Part shown: piece after piece, positions 1 through 5,986 of the stretch | How positions within the stretch are numbered: the stretch's first letter is position 1 | Layout of the letters: the number at the start of each line of letters is the position of its first letter | Assembly (NCBI GenBank): GCA_947311125.1 | Contig: CAMZKI010000023.1 | Location: forward strand, 1 to 6,053 | Direction of reading: 5' to 3' | From: an uncultured Chlorobiota bacterium | GTDB lineage: Bacteria; Bacteroidota; Bacteroidia; Bacteroidales; JAADGE01 | DNA: 6,053 nucleotides | Position numbers and translations under genes: made by a program | The notes under the pieces: model-generated | Database searches by the model: none | The model's input: only the letters and a program-made list of their open reading frames with translations | Told to the model about the DNA's origin: nothing

Positions 1-31
1 GTCTTTCAGATTCAAACAAATAAAACGTATT

Positions 32-850
32 ATGAACAGACAATTATTCTATTTAATCTTTATTTTGAGTTTTGTAACTTGGGTTGTAAGCGGTTGCAAT
101 TACGGAGAAGATACTGATACTGATGAACTTGCCGACGAGATTGTCGATTCAGCAGACATAAGAGAAGAAATAATAGTATCAATGCTGGCACCTTCAGATA
201 TGGCAGTAATGCTTATTGATAATCCGAATTTACATTTTAACAAGGAAATTCTTAATCCTAGTTCTAATTTCAGACGATATAATACAAATTCTAAAATTGC
301 TTTAAATATAGGTATCTATACGGCAGATTTGAGTTATGCAAGTTTGTTTGAACAAGAACAAATAACCTATGATTATCTTGATATAGTTAAAGATATGTCT
401 GAAGAGATAGGGATAACACAATCAATCGAGAAACGACATCTTGATATGATTAAGAACAATAAGCTGGATAAGGAAGATATGATTAAGATTATAAACGAGT
501 CTTTTATGAATACTGATGCATATCTGCGAGAGAATAATCGGCAAAAAATGATAACTATGATTTTAATAGGGGGGTGGATAGAAGCTCAATATATTGCGGT
601 ATCTCTTTCTAACGGTTCACCTGATACAAATCCTCAGTTAACGGAAAGTATTCTGGCTCAGAAAATTTCACTTGAATTAATGAATAAAGCTTTGGAAAAT
701 GTGAAAGACGATAAAGTATTATCCCCGCTGAAAGATGACATTGATAAAATATATAAGGCATATCTTTTGCTTGAAGAAAATATGAACGAGAAAAACTTTA
801 AAGATTTTTGCGATTTAATTATAAGCGTAAGAAACAATTATATTGCTTAA
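32..850 (+). CDS. Uncharacterised Bacteroidota lipoprotein, 272 aa
   Basis: I do not recognise a named family. The protein opens with a hydrophobic signal segment (residues about 5-21) ending in a lipobox VSGC, with Cys22 as the likely lipidated residue. The residues after it (NYGEDTDTDE) are strongly acidic; acidic residues just after the Cys are part of known Bacteroidota surface-export signals, so surface display is possible but unproven. The mature part is predicted mostly helical. Two segments look conserved: GIYTADLSYA (94-103) and GGWIEAQYIA (170-179). No catalytic motif or further membrane helix is evident. The start gives a well-formed signal peptide; there is no Shine-Dalgarno, as is usual in this phylum. 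Only 31 bases precede it, so the promoter may lie outside the window. It is probably co-transcribed with the gene 21 bp downstream. A run of six G at 569-574 is unusual in such AT-rich coding DNA. Confidence 0.85.
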   Translation: MNRQLFYLIFILSFVTWVVSGCNYGEDTDTDELADEIVDSADIREEIIVSMLAPSDMAVMLIDNPNLHFNKEILNPSSNFRRYNTNSKIALNIGIYTADLSYASLFEQEQITYDYLDIVKDMSEEIGITQSIEKRHLDMIKNNKLDKEDMIKIINESFMNTDAYLRENNRQKMITMILIGGWIEAQYIAVSLSNGSPDTNPQLTESILAQKISLELMNKALENVKDDKVLSPLKDDIDKIYKAYLLLEENMNEKNFKDFCDLIISVRNNYIA

Positions 851-871
851 ACTACACAAAAACGTCAAATA

Positions 872-1315
872 ATGAATTTTAAAATCAGATATATAATCAT
901 TACGGCTTTTCTGTTTTTTATGTCCGGTTCGGCAGCACAAGCTCAATGTATTGATTTAGTAAAAACAAAAGGTTTTACTTATTTAGATACAAGTAAATAC
1001 ATTCCTGAAGCACGTTTTAATGCTTTGCCCTTAAGAGAAGGTGATGATGTTGATATTTATAAGTCTTTTTTTAAAGGCAGGACATACCGAATTGTTGTTG
1101 TAGGAGCAGATAATATGCCCAAGCTTAATTTTAAAGTTACAAATTTTCAGAGGCAAGTTCTTTATGACAGTAATATAACAAAAGAAGAAAGTTGGGATTT
1201 TGTATCGGATAAAAATCAAAATCTGATTATATCCGTTCAAGTTCCGAAAGCCGAAAAAGACAAGAAGCCTCAAAGCGGCTGTATAGCCGTTATTGTCGGT
1301 TTTACTTATGAATAA
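872..1315 (+). CDS. Small secreted protein of unknown function, 147 aa
   Basis: I do not recognise a named family. Residues 1-25 form a signal peptide (MNFKIR, then a hydrophobic stretch) with a likely signal peptidase I site after AQA at 22-24. Cys26 is preceded by Gln, so it is not a lipobox. The mature protein is about 120 aa and looks beta-rich, with alternating hydrophobic strands at roughly 71-78, 85-98 and 117-124. The spacing resembles small beta-sandwich modules such as pre-peptidase C-terminal domains, but this is a shape impression only. Two cysteines, Cys26 and Cys137, could form one disulfide joining the ends of the domain. It starts 21 bp after the upstream lipoprotein gene and is followed by an intrinsic terminator, so it is probably the last gene of a two-gene or longer operon. 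A role as a periplasmic or surface partner of that lipoprotein is inference. Confidence 0.82.
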   Translation: MNFKIRYIIITAFLFFMSGSAAQAQCIDLVKTKGFTYLDTSKYIPEARFNALPLREGDDVDIYKSFFKGRTYRIVVVGADNMPKLNFKVTNFQRQVLYDSNITKEESWDFVSDKNQNLIISVQVPKAEKDKKPQSGCIAVIVGFTYE

Positions 1316-1337
1316 TATTTACCTTAAGTTTTATTTT

Positions 1338-1371
1338 AAGCCTAATCCCGGAGATTGGGCTTTTTTATTTT
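1338..1371 (+). terminator. Intrinsic terminator after the two-gene operon
   Basis: The stem AGCCTAATC (1339-1347) pairs with GATTGGGCT (1353-1361) across a five-base loop CCGGA, with a single T-G wobble; one more A-T pair can be added outside. The 3' arm runs into TTTTTTATTTT. It lies 23 bases after the stop codon of the 147-aa gene and works only on the plus strand, since the other side is A-rich rather than T-rich when read in reverse. Confidence 0.85.
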
Positions 1372-1466
1372 GTTCAATATATGCAAATAAGTAATTATTT
1401 TCAGAATTTTGTATATTGACAGAAATCATTAAAATGTAATATTGCTTGTTTCTTTATAAAACTCGC

Positions 1467-1495
1467 AAAAAACCTGTAAAAACTTATTTACAGGT
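1467..1495 (-). terminator. Intrinsic terminator of the VWA lipoprotein gene
   Basis: A perfect 9-bp inverted repeat, ACCTGTAAA (1472-1480) and TTTACAGGT (1487-1495), is separated by six bases. Read on the minus strand the hairpin is followed directly by a T tract (complement of the A run 1467-1472). It lies 31 bases beyond the stop codon of the minus-strand VWA gene. Together with the plus-strand terminator at 1338-1371 it insulates the two converging transcription units. Confidence 0.8.
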
Positions 1496-1526
1496 AAAAT
1501 GCGGGGGAAATTACAGAAGTTTCAAT

Positions 1527-3179
1527 TTATTTGCTTAAATTTTTTGCTGTTTCAACAAGCCCGATAAACTCGCTTCTGTAACCGTTTTCATCTTTTCCTT
1601 TTGATGATTTAGCAAGTTTCAGAACATTATCATAACTTGCATTTCCTTTAAATTTTGAATCTCTGAGCAGCATTCCGAATTCGGCAACGGCAGCAGAAAA
1701 TAAAAAATTATTTGACGGGTTTTCAATTTCTGTTATTGTTGTTTCGAGCGGATATTTTGATTTTAAAATATGTGTAATCAAAATGCTTTTATCGCTTTCC
1801 GGCGGTTTATACCTGAACTTTATTGTCATAATATCATTGCTGTTTTTTGCTCGGTCGGTAATGCTGTTTTTTTGGTATTTTAAACTGTCAACATTTCCGC
1901 CGATTTTTTCATCCGAACTTGCCGGAACAATTTCATAAAGTGCCGTAACCGTATGCCCTGCACCCAATTCGCCGGCATCTTTTTTGTCGTCGTTAAAATC
2001 TTCCTTTTTAAGCATTCTGTTTTCGTAACCTATTAAGCGATATGCTTTTACTTGGGCAGGGTTAAACTCAATCTGAATTTTTACGTCTTTGGCAATCGTA
2101 AACATATTTGCACGCATTTCTTTTACAAAAACCTTTTCGGCTTCTTTAAAATTGTCGATATAAAAATAATTTCCGTTGCCGGCATTGCTTATTTGCTCCA
2201 TTCTCCCGTCTTTATAATTTCCCGTTCCGAAACCGAGAATGGTTAAATATATTCCGTCTTTTCTTTTTTCTTCTATTAAATCAACCAAACTGCTTGTTGA
2301 TGATGTTCCTATGTTAAAATCGCCGTCGGTTGCCAATATAACACGATTATTTCCGCCTTTAATAAATGCCTCTTTTGCTGTTTTATATGCCAATTCAATT
2401 CCTGCACCGCCTGCCGTTGAGCCGCCGGCTTCCGATTTATCGAGTGCCGCAATTATTTTTTCCTTTTCGGAAGCATTTGTAGGCGGCAATACCAAACCTG
2501 CTGCACCGGCATACACAACAATCGAAATTTTGTCGTTTTGCGAAAGTTCACTTAAAAGAAGTTTCAGTGATTTTTTCAATAAAGGAAGTTTATTTTTGTC
2601 GCTCATAGAACCCGAAACATCAAGCAGAAAAACAAGATTTGAAGGTTTTAAATCGTTGTAGTTTAATTTTTTACCCTGTATCCCGATATGAACAAGTTTG
2701 TGATTTGTATTCCAAGGGCAAGTGCCTGTTTCGGTATAAATCGAAAAAGGATGTTTTCCGGAAGGGTCGGGATAATCGTAGTTAAAATAATTTATCATTT
2801 CTTCGATTCTTACGGCACCTTTATCCGGCATTTGCCCGTAATTCAACATTCTTCTGACATTTGAATAAGATGCATTATCAACATCAATCGAAAATGTTGA
2901 AAGCGGATTTTGTTTAACCGCTAAAAATTCGTTTTCCGTAATTTTATCGTATTCTTCCGTATTAAAATTCGGACTTTCCTTATCGGAAATATCGAAATCG
3001 TCGTATTCCGATTCTTCGACGGAAATTTTTTTGTTAGGATGGCTTGCAGGGTACTCTTTTATTGCTGTTCCGACAGGTGAAACAGAATTATTCGCTTGTC
3101 CGCTGTCTTTTGTCGTATCGCAAGCATAAAAATTCAATAAAATTATAATTGCAAAAATTTTCAATACCTTGGTTTTCAT
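1527..3179 (-). CDS. YfbK-type VWA-domain lipoprotein, 550 aa
   Basis: This is a von Willebrand factor A lipoprotein with the three-part architecture of E. coli YfbK. The signal peptide ends in a lipobox FYAC, with Cys20 lipidated. An acidic linker follows (about 52-78). The VWA N-terminal domain covers about 75-170 and includes the family hallmark STFSIDVDNASYSNVRR (94-110). The VWA domain covers about 181-355 and has a complete metal-ion-dependent adhesion site: Asp187, Ser189 and Ser191 in DVSGS, Thr255 in GSTAGG, and Asp285 in ATDGD. The C-terminal DUF3520-type region covers about 360-545, with FLFSAAVAEFGMLLR (492-506) and the terminal NGYRSEFIGLV. Such proteins are thought to bind divalent metal and protein partners at the envelope; the exact role is not established. 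Length is normal and no lesion is seen. It is transcribed alone, divergently from the C26 gene, and has its own terminator. The start is supported by the signal peptide. Confidence 0.95.
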   Translation of the reverse strand: MKTKVLKIFAIIILLNFYACDTTKDSGQANNSVSPVGTAIKEYPASHPNKKISVEESEYDDFDISDKESPNFNTEEYDKITENEFLAVKQNPLSTFSIDVDNASYSNVRRMLNYGQMPDKGAVRIEEMINYFNYDYPDPSGKHPFSIYTETGTCPWNTNHKLVHIGIQGKKLNYNDLKPSNLVFLLDVSGSMSDKNKLPLLKKSLKLLLSELSQNDKISIVVYAGAAGLVLPPTNASEKEKIIAALDKSEAGGSTAGGAGIELAYKTAKEAFIKGGNNRVILATDGDFNIGTSSTSSLVDLIEEKRKDGIYLTILGFGTGNYKDGRMEQISNAGNGNYFYIDNFKEAEKVFVKEMRANMFTIAKDVKIQIEFNPAQVKAYRLIGYENRMLKKEDFNDDKKDAGELGAGHTVTALYEIVPASSDEKIGGNVDSLKYQKNSITDRAKNSNDIMTIKFRYKPPESDKSILITHILKSKYPLETTITEIENPSNNFLFSAAVAEFGMLLRDSKFKGNASYDNVLKLAKSSKGKDENGYRSEFIGLVETAKNLSK

Positions 3180-3260
3180 AGTTTGTGTTTTCCGGTTAAT
3201 AAAAATTATATATTTTAGATGATTTTAATACAGACTTTCCATAATTATAACTTTAAAGTA
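3180..3260. promoter_or_regulatory. Divergent promoter region between VWA and C26 genes
   Basis: These 81 AT-rich bases must hold promoters for both flanking genes, as no other upstream space exists. Partial matches to the Bacteroidota -7 element TAnnTTTG are TAATTTTT on the minus strand (3201-3208) and TATATTTT on the plus strand (3209-3216); each lacks the final G. No TTTG -33 element sits at normal spacing for either. The presence of promoters is inferred from gene layout; the exact elements are uncertain. Confidence 0.4.
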
Positions 3261-4076
3261 ATGAGAAAAGTATTTGTTTATTTGTTAATAATCAGCACAA
3301 TAATATCCTGCAAGCATCAACAGAGGATAAGTCGGGAGAATTATAAGCGTCCTCTTATTTTAGTATCAAAAGATTTTAAAAATACGCATGAAAAATGGTT
3401 AATCAATTCAACCGGAAATCATAATTTTAAATGTGTGAATATGTATGCCGTAAAAAATAAAGATTCTGTTAATTTATTATTGAAAAAAGCCGACGGTATT
3501 ATTATTGCAGGCGGAGAAGATGTGAATCCCGGTCTTTACGGAAAACAAAATGAACTTGACCGTTGCGGAACAATTAATCCTCACCGCGACAGTTTGGAGC
3601 AAAAAATGATAAAATTTGCAATTAAAAATAAGATTCCTTTGTTGGGAATTTGTCGCGGGCATCAAATTTTAAACGTTACCGAAGGCGGAAGTTTGATAAT
3701 TGATATTCCGACCGATGTCGGCAGCAAATATTTGCACCGAGATTCGCGAAAAGCAAAAGAAAATAAAAGCACGGCGGTATATCACGAAATTTATATCAAA
3801 CGAAATACGTTTTTGTATAATATCGTAAAAGTTGACAGCGGCAACGGATACAGTAATCATCATCAGGCAGTTGAAAAAATCGCAACCGGTTTTGAAGTTT
3901 CGGCTTTTGCAAAAGATAAAGTAGTTGAAGCAATTGAACCTTCGGATACGACATTGCATCCTTTTATTTTGGGCGTACAATGGCATCCGGAAGCAATGGA
4001 TACTAAAAATCCTTTGTCAGGAACCATCGGACGAAAATTTATGAATAAAGTAAAACAGCATTTTATAATTGATTAA
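3261..4076 (+). CDS. Peptidase C26 / gamma-glutamyl hydrolase family lipoprotein, 271 aa
   Basis: This is a class I glutamine-amidotransferase-fold hydrolase of the peptidase C26 family, related to PuuD (gamma-glutamyl-GABA hydrolase). From the Met at 3261, visible motifs are DGIIIAGGEDVNPGLYG (78-94), nucleophile elbow GICRGHQ with Cys131, SNHHQAV around 208-214, and GVQWHPE with His242 and Glu244 completing the Cys-His-Glu triad. An upstream ATG at 3219 would add 14 residues. The start at 3261 is preferred because it gives a clean lipoprotein signal peptide (MRK, hydrophobic core, IISC with Cys17) and leaves room for a promoter. Lipidation would place the enzyme in the periplasm or outer membrane, unlike cytoplasmic PuuD, so a gamma-glutamyl bond in an extracytoplasmic substrate is likely. 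The true substrate cannot be read from sequence. The next gene starts 8 bp downstream, suggesting an operon. Confidence 0.92.
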   Translation: MRKVFVYLLIISTIISCKHQQRISRENYKRPLILVSKDFKNTHEKWLINSTGNHNFKCVNMYAVKNKDSVNLLLKKADGIIIAGGEDVNPGLYGKQNELDRCGTINPHRDSLEQKMIKFAIKNKIPLLGICRGHQILNVTEGGSLIIDIPTDVGSKYLHRDSRKAKENKSTAVYHEIYIKRNTFLYNIVKVDSGNGYSNHHQAVEKIATGFEVSAFAKDKVVEAIEPSDTTLHPFILGVQWHPEAMDTKNPLSGTIGRKFMNKVKQHFIID

Positions 4077-4084
4077 GAAATATA

Positions 4085-5008
4085 ATGTCAAAAGGGTCAA
4101 ATAAAGCAATTTTCGGGGCAATTGCAGCAAATATTGCAATTGCGGTAAGTAAATTTACGGCAGCCGGTTTTACCGGTTCGTCAACAATGCTTTCGGAAGG
4201 TATTCATTCCTTAGTTGATACGGGAAACGGTATTTTATTGCTGTTGGGAATTAAAAAAAGCAAAAAACCGGCGGACGATGAACATCCGTTCGGTTACGGA
4301 AACGAAGTTTATTTTTGGAGTTTTATAGTTGCGGTGTTAATTTTTGCACTTGGAGGCGGTATCGCCTTGTATGAAGGGATTAAACATATTTTACATCCGA
4401 AAGAAATAACAGATATTATCTGGAATTACGTGGTTTTGATATCGGCAATACTTTTTGAGGGAACTTCACTTTTAATTGCCTTGAAAGAATTTAATAAAAC
4501 AAGAGGAAATTCTTCTTTTTACAGGGCTTTGGTTGATACAAAAGATACATCAACCGCTGCGGTGGTAATTGAAGATTCGGCAGCAGTTACCGGATTGGTA
4601 ATTGCTTTAATCACTCTTTTATTAGGGCAAATTACCGGAATTGAATATTTTGACGGTATTGGTTCTGTTTTAATAGGGCTTTTATTATTAAGCGTTTCCA
4701 CATTTTTTGCTTTGGAATGTAAAAGTCTTTTAATAGGAGAGGGCTTATCTAAAGATGATATTGAAAAAGTTAATAAAATTCTTGCCGAAGATAAAGACGT
4801 TACGGCTTTTAAAAAACCATTAACTTTATTTTTCGGACCCGATGAAGTCCTTGTAAACCTGAATGTAAATTTTAAAGACGGTTTAATTTCCGACGAAATA
4901 GAACAGGTTGTTGACAGATTGGAAAATAAAATAAAAAAAGAAATTCCGAATGTAAACAGAATCTTTATTGAAGCGGAAACCATTCTTACAAAAAGAAAAA
5001 AACTTTAA
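4085..5008 (+). CDS. Cation diffusion facilitator (CDF) family metal transporter, 307 aa
   Basis: This is an inner-membrane divalent cation/proton antiporter, expected to export Zn2+, Fe2+, Mn2+ or a similar ion. Six membrane helices can be drawn at about 9-29, 32-56, 76-100, 111-134, 161-180 and 194-212, followed by a cytoplasmic C-terminal domain (about 216-307). Metal-site residues in helix 2 are His41 and Asp45 (HSLVD). Helix 5 carries Glu163-Asp164 in VVIEDSAAVTG instead of the H/DxxxD pattern of classic zinc members. With the HPFGYGNE loop (67-74), this resembles the subgroup containing human SLC30A9, so the metal should not be assumed to be zinc. The C-terminal domain begins after the typical SLLIGEG segment. 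The gene starts 8 bp after the C26 gene and is probably co-transcribed. Its stop lies 3 bp from the stop of the opposing OmpA-domain gene, with no clear terminator between. Confidence 0.93.
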   Translation: MSKGSNKAIFGAIAANIAIAVSKFTAAGFTGSSTMLSEGIHSLVDTGNGILLLLGIKKSKKPADDEHPFGYGNEVYFWSFIVAVLIFALGGGIALYEGIKHILHPKEITDIIWNYVVLISAILFEGTSLLIALKEFNKTRGNSSFYRALVDTKDTSTAAVVIEDSAAVTGLVIALITLLLGQITGIEYFDGIGSVLIGLLLLSVSTFFALECKSLLIGEGLSKDDIEKVNKILAEDKDVTAFKKPLTLFFGPDEVLVNLNVNFKDGLISDEIEQVVDRLENKIKKEIPNVNRIFIEAETILTKRKKL

Positions 5009-5011
5009 ATT

Positions 5012-5947
5012 TTATTCGTTCATAATTTTATATAAAGAGTCTAATTTAGGAACAAGAATAATTTCAATTCTTCTGTTTTTTTGTTTGCCGGCATCTGTTT
5101 TATTACTTGCCACGGGTTTGTGCATACCTCTTCCGGATGCTGTTATTCTGTCGGCTTTTATGCCCGTGTTTTCTGTTAAAATATTAACTACGGATAAAGC
5201 TCTTTCGGTGCTGAGTTTCCAATTGTATTTATCGGGTCCTACATTGTCGGTGTGCCCTTCAATAAGAATTTCGGTATCGGTATTTTTTTCAAGAATTTTT
5301 CCCAACTTTTCAATAGCTTCTTTTCCTCTTTTGTCAATTTCCGAACTTCCTGTTTTAAAAAGCAGTTTTTCTTCCATTGCAACATACACTTTACCGTCTT
5401 TTAAATAGACATTCAGTTCGGAATCGTCAAAACTTTTAAGTGCATCATTTATTATATTTTTTAATTTATTTACTTCCTCCTTATTTTTATTTATCATATT
5501 TTCAAGTTGTACGAGTCGCTTTTGTTTCTCTTCCAGCGAATTTCTTAAAGAGTCAATCTGTTTCGATTTTATTTCTTGTTCTTCAGTCAGTTTATTTATC
5601 AGTTCTATTTTTTTATTAAGTCTGTCTTCAGTTTCTTTAAGTTTTCTTTGTTTATTGTTGTATTCAGCTAATACATCTGATAATGAGTTGTTTAAGAAAC
5701 TTGTATCGCTTGAAAGTTTATCGGAAAGGTTTTTCAGTGAATCAATAATGAATTCATTTTTTTTCAAAAGTGTTTCGAAATTTTCTTTATCTTTCTTGTA
5801 ATCAAACAGGGTCTTATCCAGAGCATATTCCAAAGAATCAATCTTTTTTTGATTTTGGAGATTCATCGCATCATATTTCTTTTTTGTAACTAAACAAGAA
5901 GGAAAAATGAGCATAACAGCTAAAATTAAAACCGGAATTTTCTGCAT
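5012..5947 (-). CDS. Coiled-coil OmpA-domain lipoprotein, 311 aa
   Basis: This protein probably tethers the outer membrane to peptidoglycan. The N-terminal signal ends in the lipobox FPSC, with Cys18 lipidated. Residues about 22-180 form a long charged coiled coil rich in K, E, L, N and S, with an IDSL motif recurring at 36-39, 68-71 and 131-134. The C-terminal OmpA domain (about 188-300) has LLFKTGSSEI, GHTDN (231-235), STERA (246-250) and KNRRIEI. Asp234 and Arg249 are 15 residues apart, the same spacing as the diaminopimelate-binding Asp271 and Arg286 of Acinetobacter OmpA, so peptidoglycan binding is likely. The gene ends 3 bp from the converging CDF gene. A good -7 promoter element lies 22 bases upstream of the start. 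Codons 34-55 are repeated in inverted orientation at the right edge of the window. Many Bacteroidota encode several such paralogues, so no gene symbol is assigned. Confidence 0.94.
   Translation of the reverse strand: MQKIPVLILAVMLIFPSCLVTKKKYDAMNLQNQKKIDSLEYALDKTLFDYKKDKENFETLLKKNEFIIDSLKNLSDKLSSDTSFLNNSLSDVLAEYNNKQRKLKETEDRLNKKIELINKLTEEQEIKSKQIDSLRNSLEEKQKRLVQLENMINKNKEEVNKLKNIINDALKSFDDSELNVYLKDGKVYVAMEEKLLFKTGSSEIDKRGKEAIEKLGKILEKNTDTEILIEGHTDNVGPDKYNWKLSTERALSVVNILTENTGIKADRITASGRGMHKPVASNKTDAGKQKNRRIEIILVPKLDSLYKIMNE
5784..5850 (-). repeat. Left arm of a 67-bp inverted repeat, inside the OmpA-domain gene
   Basis: The reverse complement of this segment matches 5987-6053 at 65 of 67 positions with no gaps. 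It covers codons 34-55 of the OmpA-domain lipoprotein (KKIDSLEYALDKTLFDYKKD and E), the start of the coiled coil. The match stops sharply at 5851, where the bases diverge. The other boundary is unknown because the second arm reaches the window edge. Confidence 0.95.
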
Positions 5948-5969
5948 AATATAATTATGTTAGTTTTTG

Positions 5970-5977
5970 CAAAGGTA
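5970..5977 (-). promoter_or_regulatory. Bacteroidota-type -7 promoter element of the OmpA-domain gene
   Basis: Read on the minus strand the site is TACCTTTG, a full match to the phylum's TAnnTTTG -7 consensus. It predicts a transcription start near 5963-5965 and a leader of about 16-18 bases before the ATG at 5947. The expected -33 TTTG, roughly 19-21 bases further upstream, is not present; that position falls inside the right arm of the inverted repeat (5987-6053). Confidence 0.6.
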
Positions 5978-5986
5978 AAAAGAAAT

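Noticed and set aside
1416..1444. Promoter-like TTGACA (1416-1421) and TAATATTG (1437-1444) on the plus strand
   Set aside because: No plus-strand gene follows before the converging VWA gene, the -7 match is imperfect and the spacing is off; AT-rich sequence gives such matches by chance.
1372..1466. Possible small RNA or small gene between the two terminators
   Set aside because: The 95 bases hold no start codon with more than a dozen or so codons, and no stable structure beyond the flanking terminators was seen.
2239..2661. Plus-strand open frame of 140 codons across the VWA gene
   Set aside because: It is antisense to the conserved VWA domain, has no recognisable domain, and arises from codon bias of the real gene.
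3219..3260. Longer start for the C26 gene at the ATG at 3219
   Set aside because: It would put 14 residues before a complete lipoprotein signal peptide and leave only 39 bp for two divergent promoters; the possible plus-strand -7 element at 3209-3216 would also start transcription after this ATG.
3669..3986. Minus-strand open frame of 105 codons inside the C26 gene
   Set aside because: It overlaps the catalytic region of a well-recognised enzyme on the other strand and shows no domain of its own.
4519..4983. Minus-strand open frame of 154 codons across the CDF gene
   Set aside because: It is a complement of the CDF C-terminal half, rich in Ser, Ile and Thr as expected of a shadow, with no signal or motif.
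4968..5408. Plus-strand open frame of 146 codons spanning the CDF end and the OmpA-domain gene
   Set aside because: It is antisense to the conserved OmpA domain and its hydrophobic look is the complement of charged codons; the minus-strand gene is clearly the real one.
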